Shown here piece after piece: positions 37,851 to 51,300 of a DNA stretch of 64,000 nucleotides; position 1 is the stretch's first letter; every line of letters begins with the position of its first letter. The notes below the pieces were generated by a model. It saw only the letters and a program-made list of their open reading frames with translations, was not told the DNA's origin and did not search any database. This DNA is from Zerene cesonia (taxonomy: Eukaryota > Arthropoda > Insecta > Lepidoptera > Pieridae), in NCBI RefSeq assembly GCF_012273895.1, contig NC_052118.1, forward strand, positions 3,867,696 through 3,931,695, given 5' to 3'. Both the position numbers and the translations under genes were made by a program.

Positions 37851-40800
37851 AAAAGATAAGCACATAAGCTACTGGTATATATAAAATAAATAATCATTAA
37901 TTAATCATAATGTTGTAGCTTGGATTCGTCCTTTTGTTTCACTCCACAGTACCCGTGGAATATTCCTGCATTGAAATTTAATTTGAGGCAATTCTTCGAA
38001 ATGGCTAGACCAATTTAAATGAGGCCTCTCTAATTAGTAACTTTCAACTTGGAAAAGAAACAAGGTTGCCTCCGCAGAACGAAGTTGTAGATATCAATTA
38101 ATAGAATATGTAAAAAACATTTTGATGTTATTTATATTTATAGTGAGAAAAACCATAAAACCAATAGAACCGGTATTTATGCCGGTAAACATAAAGCAAA
38201 CCTGATACGCCATGAAACATAAATCAAACGATCAAATTCTGCAAATAGTGCATAAAATTAGGCGCGTCTGCTGCTTAATAGAGTTCTTATTTTTTCATAA
38301 CAAAGGTGCGTGATTATCGATTATCATATTATTATATACTACGTATTAGGAAATACGGCCTCAGTTCAATTGCAGTGTATTAAAACAGGTTTCTCCTCAA
38401 CTAGCAGTATACAATAACAAATTTCGCCACGCCCATGAAGAAGGAATCAAGTCATTATTCGAAAAATGTACCGGTTTAGTAATTAGATACATAACTAATT
38501 GATTGATTGTAACATTTAGGGCGAGTTATATTGCATTCAAATTATAAATAGATTTACTACGACAAACAACTACTCAAATAAAACGCTTATTAACTAAAGA
38601 AATATTTTTCTTACATGATGTTTCGTTGGGTCAATACTTGTGTTACTATGACCGTATTAGAAATGTTGATTCAATATGAATTTGAAATGATTAACTCGCA
38701 CTTGGCCGGATTTATAAGATGAGGTAGTTTTTCGTTACTCTTTTTATAAAAAAAAGGCAAAGAATAGTTTGTCAATGTATGAGAACAACCTGATGACAGA
38801 TGGACAGCGGAGTACTAACGTTCCGTTTAAAATGTTTGGCAGGGAACCCTCAAAAATAAAGCATTTTTGTTAATCATTCAATATACGGACTACATTCAAT
38901 AATAATCTGAACTCAAAATAGCCTATCAATAAAATGTTTTGTAATTAATTTATTTATTTTATTCGTAACCTGATCAAGCTTTGCTTTCTCACTTTCGTAA
39001 CATAATTTGTGTAAAAAATTCAAATAAGTAAACTTTTTCAAAAACACCAATAACCCATATTTTATGCACAATTTCAAAATCAATGAGAATGTTAATAATG
39101 TGATTTTGTCACTTTTCACATCCTATGGACGTGTAATTACATATGGGTATACTGTACATCGACCTTGCTACATATTTTATAAATTTATTTTATAAACTTT
39201 ATATTATTTCACTTTCGAAAAATGTCCGACGTTTTTGAATGGCAAAAACTAGTTTCTCTGGCGAATATCCTGCCCCTGAACTGCCAGTTTACGTTCATAA
39301 CAAATATGGTCGACTGTAATCATACCGTGGGAAGTCATATTTTGAAAGGGATTTCAAAAGTAATTTGATAAAAATTAAAAACTCAATGAGGAACCATATC
39401 CGATTCGCATTAGAGTTGTGAGAGTTACAAAAGATTTTCATTAGATTACACAGTGACTTGACAATCTTGGGCCTTGAGACTGGATTCTATATTAGTAGCC
39501 ATTTTATATGAGTTGCGTAGTGTTTGAATATTATAAGCCGTTGAAAATCGAAGTGAAGGAAACGTTACAAAACGGTTATGAATATCAATTGTGTACCTAT
39601 ATGAAATATGCACTCAAAATATCTCTTTATAAGAGGAAACTGTTTTGCTTGTTCGATAATGAAATTGTGATAAGAAACCAACCAAAACAGACGAGAATGG
39701 GACTCTTCATTTATTTTCCACTTGCCTTATGATAAGGATTTTTATTACACAATCAGATCGAGCAGTTTGGGGATTACAATGAAATCCCTACAAATACTAT
39801 ATATCGTCCCAAAGACTGTTGAAATTTTTGGTCACAATATCAAAATGCAACTCCATAAAAATCATTCAAAAACTATAATACAATTTACTAATGGGTATCA
39901 TTAGGTGATACTCCGAAAATATTGTATCCTATGTTACTGTAGAGTTGCAAAACTTAAAATAAATTGAAATAAAATTTATCACGTTCAGGTACTGAAATCT
40001 TATATTAAATAAAAGCAGATCAGTGTTAAGAATCGAAAATTTAGACTTTTCATGTCCAATATTTCAAAATTGGTCTAAAATTCAATGAGACATAACGATA
40101 CGATAACCTAGAGTTCCTAACCCTTACAAAACAAAAATAAATCTAAAGTACATGCAACAATGTTAGAAGTACTAGTTGTAAGCACTAAACAGTCCATAAC
40201 TTTGAAAATCTTAATTCGACCTCCTGCATTCTCTAACTGATCAAATACTATGTATGATAACCAAGCTTACAAAAAAAAAAAACTATTATTGACCCCTATT
40301 TAACCATAAGAAACATCATCCCCTTTTCACTCCCATATAAAGTACCTCACATAACCACCATATAGCGAAAAGTTATCTAAAATGATATAGACATTGAAAA
40401 GGTAAATAAAAATCACATAAATGTAATGTATCGTGGAAATGTTGATACATCAATGTGATACAAATTTGCGAGAGCTCTCAGATGCCCTTTATCTGACCCT
40501 ATTGCAAAATCCTGTCTTAGCCGACGTATCGTAATTATTTATTACGGTCCCTACAAATTTCGAGCCTGTAACACAAGAATTAAAAACTTTCATAAAAATT
40601 TGCGACAGACCTAAGACGCTCCTAACCTAAAATCAGTCAGACAGAACATAACTTTTGATATTAGGGATGGGTGTGTAGGTAACTTTCACAATTTTTTTTA
40701 TTATTATACTTATTTATTAGAAAATATCCCTCTATTTCTTCATTCAGTTTTGTTTTTGTTAATAACCATATTTCTATTTAGAGAATTTCGTAACTGCAAT

Positions 40801-41627
40801 AACCATATTTATCCACGCAATATACATTATAAGTACAGACACCATCAGCAACATTATATTGACCTCGTAGTTTATTCTGAGACCATAGTTTTATCGGGCA
40901 CTGTGTAGTTATTGCAAAACTAGGCTTCTTCTCACTAAGCCTACTTTGCAATAATTTGCACTTAGACATTAAGAAACACTTACTTGTCAGCGGGATATTA
41001 GGACTGATTGATATAATATCCGGCTATGATAAGGTTGTTAAATCTTAATTTTGATTTGGACTTCATTCCTACATTCTCACGTCTTACATAATTAGTAACT
41101 AAATAAAAAACAGAAAAGTTACGCAATAGTCAAATTATGTATATTTCACCACATTTAATATTTAATTAAATCTTATTTTTAGGCATCCGTCTTACATCAA
41201 AATTAGGAAAAAACACTCCGAGTAAGATGAGCGGAACCGATCTGATAAGATAACAAACGGATTATCTAAGTAGAATATGAAAATTTAAATCACAATTTTA
41301 AAATTTATATAGTTTTCATTCTACAAGATACGAGGCTCAATATGAAATGATTCCTGCTTTTTTATTTACAAAATGACCCTACCGAATTAGTACAATGTAA
41401 CCGTCACTAGTAAAGTATCGATGGAATATGTAAAAAATTATATTATCTTAATTATTCGACCAGTTCAACAATAAATAGTTGCCATCCAAAGTTGTTGTGC
41501 CAAAAAAATTAACTATTTAACATAACTTTTCACTCACGAGTTTTTATTATGTATATTTTAGTTAGCGGAAGTTCTACATGTTACGTTTATGTCACAATTT
41601 AAAATACATTCAGCGGATAAAACTGTA

Positions 41628-41895
41628 TACTAAATCTAAAAATAGCAAATAACTTTCTAAAATTATAAAAGAACAGTTGACTAACGAATGAATTTTTTAT
41701 ATAACTAGACGTATGATATAAATAGTACCCGATAGATTATCAAAATATAATACAAAATATGAATAATAATTTTACATTGAGTACTAAAACTAAAAATAAT
41801 AAATAACTTTCTATAAGAACAGCAAACTAGCAAATGTATACTTGTATCACGATGCGTATAATGGGAACAGTATCCGACAGATTAATAAAAAGACA
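41628..41895. repeat. Degenerate tandem duplication of about 155 bp
   Basis: The segment starting near 41628 (CTAAAAATAGCAAATAACTT and following text up to CCGATAGATTA) recurs near 41787 (CTAAAAATAATAAATAACTT up to CCGACAGATTA). Both have the order AACTTTCTA, AAGAACAG, ATAGTACC/AACAGTATCCGA. No coding potential. Confidence 0.6.
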
Positions 41896-44800
41896 ATAAG
41901 TTATTATTAGTTGAGTTAATTTATTATTAGTTTAGTATTTTGACTTCGGTCAAAATACTCTGAAACATTCGATGGCGTAAGAAGTTAGAATGAAATGACC
42001 TCCTAGCATAAAAATCCTGACCTTAATGAATTTCATAAAATACAAAAACAGTGTCATAGTTTTGCTACGCCGCTGCAAACAGACGCTTTTTAAGAAAATC
42101 CATTATTTTAGAAGACGTAGTAAAAGTAGTTCTTTTTAAATAGCATGTACTGTAGCATGTAGCATGCATGTACTAGAATGTATTAATTAGGAAGTAAACT
42201 AAAATTGACATTACAATAACTCATCTAGTCTACATTTACAATTTCTATTTAGCCGAAGACACAGGAACAATTGAAAAATCGTTCCTGCGTTAGATATTAT
42301 GGAGAAAAGCTGAAGGTTACATCATCACGCTACGACCAATAGGAAGACAGCTATAAAAATATAATAAGCAGGTACGGTATGTATTTATAAACATTCTACG
42401 CAAATAATAAGACGAAGTATTACTTATTCTTCATACTGTATGTTACAGCTTGCTTAATAAGTACGTTAATTTTATTATTGCCACCAAACAGTGTGAAATA
42501 TTTTCGTATGTACATTTAGAAAATCATACATAGTGTAAGGTTTTAATAACCACAAACTAACAATTAAATAAAGCCTTGCTCCGTTTGACACTTATCATAA
42601 TGTACACATATCATAAAGGTTTTAGTATGAAATTATGTTGACATATCTCTGAGATTTGTTCAAGATTTTTTTTCATTTTATTAACACACTTCTTTTGTTT
42701 GAATCTATCGTTTTAAGTATGAAAAGCGCACATAACTTCTTAATAAAAATAAATAAAAAATATTCATGTAAAATATTTATTCATGCATGCAATTCTGTAA
42801 CAATGCTTTTTAGTAGATACACAGTACAGTAGTAGTTACGCGGTATGACAGTAAATTAACCTTACATTTTGTCTACCGTGACCTGGTTTTGTGTTCTATA
42901 ACTTCAATAACAAAATATGCAAATTATTTCCACGTGGGCGTGTTGCCCGAAACAAAATCACGAGAACGTACACAACACTAAATGCTTTTGACACCATTTA
43001 GACCAATTATTTAACGTTTAAATAAATTACTATAGCAAAACGCCTACTGATATAAAAAAAAAATGCCACTTATGTATCGAAATGTCGAAAACTCTCGTAC
43101 AAATATTGATTTACTTCCTATCCAATCCCTAAATACAAAGTTTCATGTATTTATCGATGACATCAATTTATACAAATATTCATCTCTCAGTCTCAAGGTA
43201 ACTTCCATCTCCAATGGAATCCGACACACAGATTTGTTTTCATAATATGTATATGGAAGTATGGATTAACAAACAACATTAAAAAACGAAATCCATAACA
43301 ATGCGCTTACCTACTTATATGGATTTCGGGCTGTGTTCAAAAATTTAACCTTGATTAAAAAAATATATAACGAATCAATTTTACACATAAATGCTTTTTA
43401 TACAAAGCGTCCATTAAGAAGAGGCCAACCACTTCCTTTTACTCGATTGTCAAGAGACGATATTTTCACAACTATACGTAATTAGTAAACTATTTTTAAC
43501 TCTTCTCATTTGTTATGAATGAAGTTTAAAAATAGAATTCACTGCAAGTCTATTTAAGTAAGAAGGACAATGAACTTTTTAAATAATTGTACCTTGATTT
43601 AAAACTTTTATCGAATGAGGCAATGTAAGAACTCTTTGTAACTCATAACGAGCCCGATGAGAAGAGACTAAAGGTCCGATAGTGTTGGGAAATTTTGCTT
43701 TTAGAAATTTAAATAATAATAAAGAAATGTTTGTACTCATTTATAGACTACAAATAATACATATAGTAAGTGATAATTTAGATAACGCCGATCAGGTCCC
43801 ATATTCTTTTTTTCTTTATATAGTCGCGCGAGTTTGATACGAGTTTCGTCTACGTGGTGTCGTGTAGGCGCATTTTTCAAATTCCTAAGATGGGCATCTT
43901 CTTCTTTAAGATTTTCTTAATCAATCTTAACATGAAGATTATATACATATCTGAATGACATGTCGCAATCTTTGTATGTGTATGTGACGGTTTTTCCACA
44001 CAGTATAATTTAAAAGTAACATGATTCTTTTGAAAATGTTTTTATTCTTTTCTATTATTGTACGTAGCTTGTCCACATCTTGCTAAGCTTTTTGTATTTA
44101 ACAGTTTAAAACAATGTGTGATACTATTTCATAAACGAGTGAAGCGACATTACGTCTTGTAGAATCAGCATAAACTAATTCTTACTAGTCGTCGTAATTT
44201 TTTTATTCATAACAAGATTTATTTAATCGATTTACAATAGTTTTATTTAAATTGCGCCTAGTCAAAAGAAATTCCTGTAGGAATGGCTTATTTCATCCCG
44301 ATAAAAAGCAGCCTCTACCACTCTTGCATCCTGACTAACTCCAGACACAAATATTTCATGCATTTGCTCCATTACGACATAAAAGAAAGACAAAAGACAT
44401 ATAAACTCACTTTCGCATTTATATGTACTAAAATCGAAAAATAAACCTACTGATTCTTTAGTATCACTGTAGCGTTTTTTACACAGCATTGTTTTTTTTT
44501 TTAATTAGGCGATTCTATCTTTAAAACTTGTTTCTTGTAGACAACTTTTTTCTGTTTAGAGTTTTAGAATTTTTGTTTATCTTGCGCACAAGATCATTTG
44601 TGTATTCATAGCCATAGATTTATATATACATCAACATTCATTGTACATTGATTACTGCTGATATTGATATAAGTTGTTTGGAAACCAATAAAATAAAAAC
44701 AATATGGCAGAATATTAAAATCAAAAGAATGGATATACTGGGCATATTTAACGTTTACCTTACAATCTCAATATGTAATAATTCTGATAGAATATGTTTA

Positions 44801-45079
44801 TCGAATTCATAAATAAATTTGTTTACTCTAAAAGTTTAATATTCAAGCATTCCTTAACTCGTGCCTCAGTATCTGTACCTGTGGTAAATTAGGTCAATGA
44901 TATGTATGGTACCTACTACCTACTGATAGCGACTGATTTCATAAACTAGTTATTAGAAGGTGCTAATGCAGTATATGCAAGTCAATATATAATTTTATTT
45001 AATGTTAATATACTTGTACTTGCAAACAGTTGTTCCACTCTGGATTCTCTGGATTGTGGTACATCTATTTTTAAAATCA

Positions 45080-45245
45080 CTTTCTCTGCCTTATGTCCCT
45101 ATGTATGCTTAAATCTTGAAACAACGCAACGGATTTTGATGGATTTTTTCATAGATAGAGTGATTGAAGAGGAAGTTTTATATGTATAAAACATCTATTA
45201 AACTACTCCGGATTTAACGCGTACGAAGCCGTGGGCAAAAGCTAG
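45080..45245 (+). mobile_element. Helitron-like element
   Basis: It contains CAACGCAACGGATTTTGATG and TAACGCGTACGAAGCCGTGG, ending GCTAG before T at 45245, the canonical Helitron 3' end and target base. The 5' end is unclear. Confidence 0.55.
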
Positions 45246-45609
45246 TTTTATATACAAAATATGGCCTATAGCATTGTTTTCACGTGTAAGTCCAGTGGTA
45301 AAAGAATTCCTGAGATTAATGCGTGGGAAGAAAAAAACAAACTCTTCAGCGTTGCATTATGCAATACTTGCAATAAGAAAATATTTTATGTAACTTAAAA
45401 AAAAAAACTTTTAACTGGTCAATGTCAAAAGCTTTTGACCAATTTTATCTCATTAGCTGAGAATTTAAGGACAAATTAACAACACGCTTTATATAGTTAA
45501 AGGTATAAGTAGTATGATTATTGTTCGAATACAATAGGAGCATTAAGCAATAAAATTTATTATCGTTATATTTAGTATAATCAAGCAGACATACTATGGT
45601 GTAAAATAA

Positions 45610-45770
45610 AATAAAAAACAAATCATTTCCACAACCGGTCAGCCTCGGCCTCGCTCGTGGTGCCATATATCCCATATCTCACAGAGATCCTGAACCTATC
45701 TTATGGTGAAATATGTTTGAAATTGGTTCAGAAGTACATTCAAACCAAGAAAATAAAATTTATGTGATAA
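45610..45770 (-). mobile_element. Diverged short repeat, reverse orientation
   Basis: CCGGTCAGCCTCGGCCTCGC followed by TCGTGGTG resembles the complement of the GC-rich 3' ends of the Helitron-like repeats, with the GTTCAGAAGTACATTCAAAC block downstream. Confidence 0.4.
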
Positions 45771-46325
45771 TATTAATATATAACAAATCACCTGTATCTA
45801 TTTTTATTCGCGAAATTTGTAAAAGTATGTAGATATTCATAACCCAAGAAGCCAAAAAGAAATTACGTCTGTCAATATAAATCCCTCAAGTAAAAGTAAA
45901 AAAAAAAATATCGCCTCATGCAAACCGGCTTATGACATTCCCTTATAAAAAGAGAGTGAAATACATGTTTCAAAAACTGTGTGTTTATTTTAAATTTATT
46001 TTTGAAACAATGATTATTGCATAAAATCAGTTTTGCGCTTGATAAGCAGTTTCCGCTCTACTTTTCTTACATAATATCCAAGGTCGCAGGACAGATTCAG
46101 AAGGATAAACAAAATATTTGTTTATTAAACATATAAAATGGTGACCTTCACGGGGACGTCGTTTCTTGTGATAAAGGAATACATTGATTTACTCTTCTTA
46201 CTAATATAAATATTTAAAATGTGAACACTACTGCTTTATTGTTTGAGTTTATATAATCGCAATTGAAATCATTCATGAAAAGTTGATAAGCACAATAGAT
46301 CATCATTACGTTGCGTAGAATTAAT

Positions 46326-47325
46326 NNNNNNNNNNNNNNNNNNNNNNNNNNNNNNNNNNNNNNNNNNNNNNNNNNNNNNNNNNNNNNNNNNNNNNNNNNN
46401 NNNNNNNNNNNNNNNNNNNNNNNNNNNNNNNNNNNNNNNNNNNNNNNNNNNNNNNNNNNNNNNNNNNNNNNNNNNNNNNNNNNNNNNNNNNNNNNNNNNN
46501 NNNNNNNNNNNNNNNNNNNNNNNNNNNNNNNNNNNNNNNNNNNNNNNNNNNNNNNNNNNNNNNNNNNNNNNNNNNNNNNNNNNNNNNNNNNNNNNNNNNN
46601 NNNNNNNNNNNNNNNNNNNNNNNNNNNNNNNNNNNNNNNNNNNNNNNNNNNNNNNNNNNNNNNNNNNNNNNNNNNNNNNNNNNNNNNNNNNNNNNNNNNN
46701 NNNNNNNNNNNNNNNNNNNNNNNNNNNNNNNNNNNNNNNNNNNNNNNNNNNNNNNNNNNNNNNNNNNNNNNNNNNNNNNNNNNNNNNNNNNNNNNNNNNN
46801 NNNNNNNNNNNNNNNNNNNNNNNNNNNNNNNNNNNNNNNNNNNNNNNNNNNNNNNNNNNNNNNNNNNNNNNNNNNNNNNNNNNNNNNNNNNNNNNNNNNN
46901 NNNNNNNNNNNNNNNNNNNNNNNNNNNNNNNNNNNNNNNNNNNNNNNNNNNNNNNNNNNNNNNNNNNNNNNNNNNNNNNNNNNNNNNNNNNNNNNNNNNN
47001 NNNNNNNNNNNNNNNNNNNNNNNNNNNNNNNNNNNNNNNNNNNNNNNNNNNNNNNNNNNNNNNNNNNNNNNNNNNNNNNNNNNNNNNNNNNNNNNNNNNN
47101 NNNNNNNNNNNNNNNNNNNNNNNNNNNNNNNNNNNNNNNNNNNNNNNNNNNNNNNNNNNNNNNNNNNNNNNNNNNNNNNNNNNNNNNNNNNNNNNNNNNN
47201 NNNNNNNNNNNNNNNNNNNNNNNNNNNNNNNNNNNNNNNNNNNNNNNNNNNNNNNNNNNNNNNNNNNNNNNNNNNNNNNNNNNNNNNNNNNNNNNNNNNN
47301 NNNNNNNNNNNNNNNNNNNNNNNNN
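46326..47325. other. Assembly gap of exactly 1000 N
   Basis: A round-number run of N, so its true length is unknown. It ends directly on a (TA)n tract at 47326-47344, a likely cause of the break. Any open frame through it is meaningless. Confidence 0.99.
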
Positions 47326-47344
47326 TATATATATATATATATAT

Positions 47345-48366
47345 GACATTAGCAAACTTTTAATCATATAACCTTCTTTTTAAAATGAAGTACAAACGAC
47401 ACATAATACTACTAGCACGAATGTCAAAAGTACAAAACACATCACTTTTTATAACTTACCAGCAATCTGTTCCACACTACTTAAAAATTGAAAGTTAGGG
47501 AATCAATAGAACAACGTTAAAAAATATTCTACAATATGGACACGAAAATACAACGGTAGCGGAAAAAATAAATAAAACAGCTAATTAAACTTGTAGGGGG
47601 TGTGTATGTGCAACGACCGTTATGTACGAGTAATTCATTCTTATTATGAAATCATGTTACAGTATTTTTATTTTTTTAAATAAATATTCTCACATTACTT
47701 ACATCTCCCCATCCCACTCATCTTTGTCTCGATTCCTCTGAATTACATGGTAGTTCACATTTTTTATTTGAAGTGTTGATATAAAACTATATCTGAATAT
47801 GTTATGAATTACTCGTATATTTGTAGGAAAAAATAGCATACTTTTAATATTTATGTAATTTTTAATTTGATTTTTATGTGTTATTGAGCGCGTGAGAAAC
47901 CAAAATTTGATAAAAATATTTTTCGATGTAGTGGCAATTAAGATTCACAAAATTTTAATATGATGCAATTTCTTATTAACTCCGTGATCACTTCCTCGGC
48001 GTTTACGCACTGGAAGGAGAATATGGTAAGTTTTAAAAGGCTGGGGTTATTCATATTACTTTAGTTTCATTCAAACAGCTGTAGCCAGTTGTAGGGCTAG
48101 TTACAACTGATTGTACGTAATGTATATATCATATTATTAACAGGTTTAATCATATATGTTATACGCGGCAGTGTCCTGTATTTTACAGGAATACAGCCCT
48201 GTTTCGAAATAATAATATTTTTTTATTAACCCTGTCATTTCTAGCTTAAAGATAAAAGTATTTTCTGAAAATCAAAATTAATAGTGTCCATTATATATAC
48301 TGGTTTTAGCAATCAAAGACGTCAATGGGATCTTAACATATCATTTGAATTCACAGTTACACTAAA
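47345..48366 (+). promoter_or_regulatory. Upstream region of yellow
   Basis: About 1 kb between the gap and the yellow start codon. TATATATA at 48292-48299 could be a TATA box, with a start near 48322-48324 (TCAATG, a weak Inr). Alternatively, TTCACAG ending at 48356 could be a splice acceptor for an upstream noncoding exon. A Su(H)-type match CGTGAGAAA lies at 47891-47899. Confidence 0.35.
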
Positions 48367-51300
48367 ATGGTTGGACGCCTTCTTCTGTTCAGTTACATAT
48401 TTGTCGTTGCTTCTGCAACGGTGAAACTTCGTGAGCTTTACGCCTGGAATGTTCTGGATTGGAATTATCCAGATCCATTTGCAAAACAACGGGATATTGA
48501 TAGCGGAGCTCTCAATCCAAAAAATGCACTGCCTGTCGGCATTGAAAGATGGAGAAACAAGCTTTTCGTATCCGTTCCCAGGTGGTTCCCAGGTTAGTTT
48601 CTGATATTATTTTTTTCATATTATGTAATATTATAAGGACGAATCATTTGTATGTAAGTGTGTTTTCACACAAAAACTACTGCACTGAATTCAAAAATTC
48701 TTTCACTATTAGAAAGCTACAATTTCAATGAATGACATAGGCTATATAGGAACCAGTGAAGCTAGCGAACAGCTAGTTTTTAAATGAAATTAATTCGTTT
48801 ATAAGTTACGAAAATAAATTTTCATCGTTCAAGGAATGTTGTAAGAATATGGCCATATTTTAAAAGTACAAAACGGGTATGAAACGGCTTTTACCGTAAA
48901 AATTATAGTGTTTACTGAAGTTTCAAATTTAGAATGAGTGTCCATTGTTTCTTTCACAATAATAATAATTTACAAACTGTATTATCAAGAAACGCAAGAG
49001 GTCAGGCTAGTTAAACTTAGTATGACTTTTATATTAACGTAATAATGCAATTTCATACTTTCTATAAAAATAATATTCAACTATGTAGCAAAGACAATTT
49101 CTAAAATAAAATGGTACCAAAATAAATTGTGATAAACGTTTTGTTATATGAAAAGGATTGCTATTAAAAAGCCTGATAGTGAATAAAATTATCTTGAAAT
49201 TACGCATTAACTCACATTCTCAATTGTTAATAGCTGCCACTATTAAACTCAATGATTATGTATGTAATTGTACATAGGAAATTCCCACAATATATAAACA
49301 AGAAATTGTTAAATATTATTTTTGGTTTTATAGCATTGAAATGCTTGATAAATTATAAATTTTGATAGAATAGAAAAATTCCATGTCATGTCACGGTATT
49401 AGTCTCAGTAGCTCTTTTTAACTTTTTGTATTGCATAATAATTATTTTGGTCAATGACACCATACATACAATTTTTTTTCTATACCAATAAGCATAAATT
49501 AATTCTTTCGTTTAAAATAAAAAAATGATTTTGATAGTTTGAATAATCTTAAAATATAAGTGAATTGACCGCTAGTCATGTCGTCGCTAAGATGAGGGTT
49601 AATGTATAAAATGTAGTTTTCTTATGGTAAAACACCTTTTTATTTCTATCAGTCGAGCAGTTTTGGATACAAACAAGTACGAAAACGAAAAATCAAATAA
49701 TTCCCTTTAGAAATATTTCATCTTTTTAAAGTTAAAAACATATGCACATAAGTATGTGCAATAATCAACGGCTAAATAATTACTACTAGCGGTCCGCCCC
49801 GGCTTCGCCCGTGGCGATATATATAGCCTTCCTCAATAAACGGGCTATCTAACACAGAAAGAATGTTTCAAATCAGACCAGTAGTTCCTGAGATTTGTGC
49901 TTTCAAACAAACAAACAACCTCTTCAGCTTTATAATATTAGTACAGATTATATTTTCTAATACAAAAAAATCTCGGCTATAACAATAACCGTTTTACTAT
50001 AAAACATAAACATAGTGCCAAAAATAACAAAATTATAATAATACGCCGAGACATATTCGGTTTTAAAATTTATTAAGAAATTAAGCAACCGTAAATTATA
50101 AAACGGTTTTATTGGATTTTATTGGAAACGGTTTCAGTATTATTATTATTCATATTTTAATTAATTTTAACCAAATCATAAAAAATGTTCCAAAATCACT
50201 GACGTATAGGCGCGTTTCCTATTTCTCACCCTTCCCGGTCCATTCCTTCTTTCCAGTCGTCGATCCTTCCGTACTGTGGGAAACTCATTCACAAAGGCAC
50301 CTCAATGTTCATGGACGGTGGTGTACGCTTACCATCAGCTCAGTTGTCCGCTAGGACCTTAAAAAAGTACCAATAAAAACTAAATTATTTCATTTTAAAA
50401 CGCAACTTGTGTAGAATTATAGTACTCATAAGCCTACCGAGCATTTTTCAGTTTTTTAACGAGAGCATTTCATCTGACAATGACCTAGTTAACTATTTCA
50501 CATATAAAGCAAGATTAATAATTATCCACGGACTCCATTAATTAAAATTCTTCAACTGCAGCAAAAAACATACAATAGTCACGGCCTTTAAATTCATAAA
50601 ATTTAGAAAAGCCAACAAACGCAGTTGAAATAAGTAACAAAAAGACGATATGATATGTAATAAATAAAATGGGGTAATTATGCAAGAAGCGGCAACCACG
50701 CCCGGGCGTGCAAAAAGATGATTAACAACATTTCCTTTTAATCACTGGCGTTTATGATGATTCGCGTTACGCCGACAAAACTGCTGAACCGCAACGCTTA
50801 TCGAAATTATTGAATGGTTTAAATAACTTATAGTATACAAGTATGACGTATAAAACAGTACCCCTATTTACATTGGTCTCAGCGTCACACGTGATTGAGT
50901 ACACCACTTTAAGTTAATTCTCTTTTGTTGTGTTCATTATTATGCGGATATCGGTCGGTAACAATAAATTAGGTTCATGGAAAATTTAAGACAAATTAAT
51001 AACCGATAACTTTTCTTACGACAATGACAGGGCAAGGTCTGTCAGTCTGTCTGTACTAATATATATTAGAGTGCAAATTCTCTCATTGGTTTGTTAAGAT
51101 TAAACTTGAGATCTATTGGACTGATTTTATAAATTCTTTAACCATTAGAAAGCTCTAGGAATCTTTAGAATCTATCTTATATTAGCAAGACAATTTTTTT
51201 TTTGGTCGACACGGGCAAAGCTGGAGCAAGAAATTAATATCTTATAAAATAAATTAGGACTTATATTTATGACATAAAATTAGGACACGTCTTTCACAAT

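Larger units (their letters stand above)
32590..46325. other. AT-rich intergenic DNA without genes
   Basis: No gene is recognised. The content I can name is a short minisatellite (34181-34238), a reverse SINE-like copy (37735-37850), a degenerate duplication (41628-41895) and Helitron-like relics (33900-34080, 45080-45245, 45610-45770). A less AT-rich patch lies at 35205-35300. Confidence 0.45.

Noticed and set aside
46311..47367. Long open frames of about 350 codons on both strands
   Set aside because: They run through the 1000 N gap and consist almost wholly of unknown bases.
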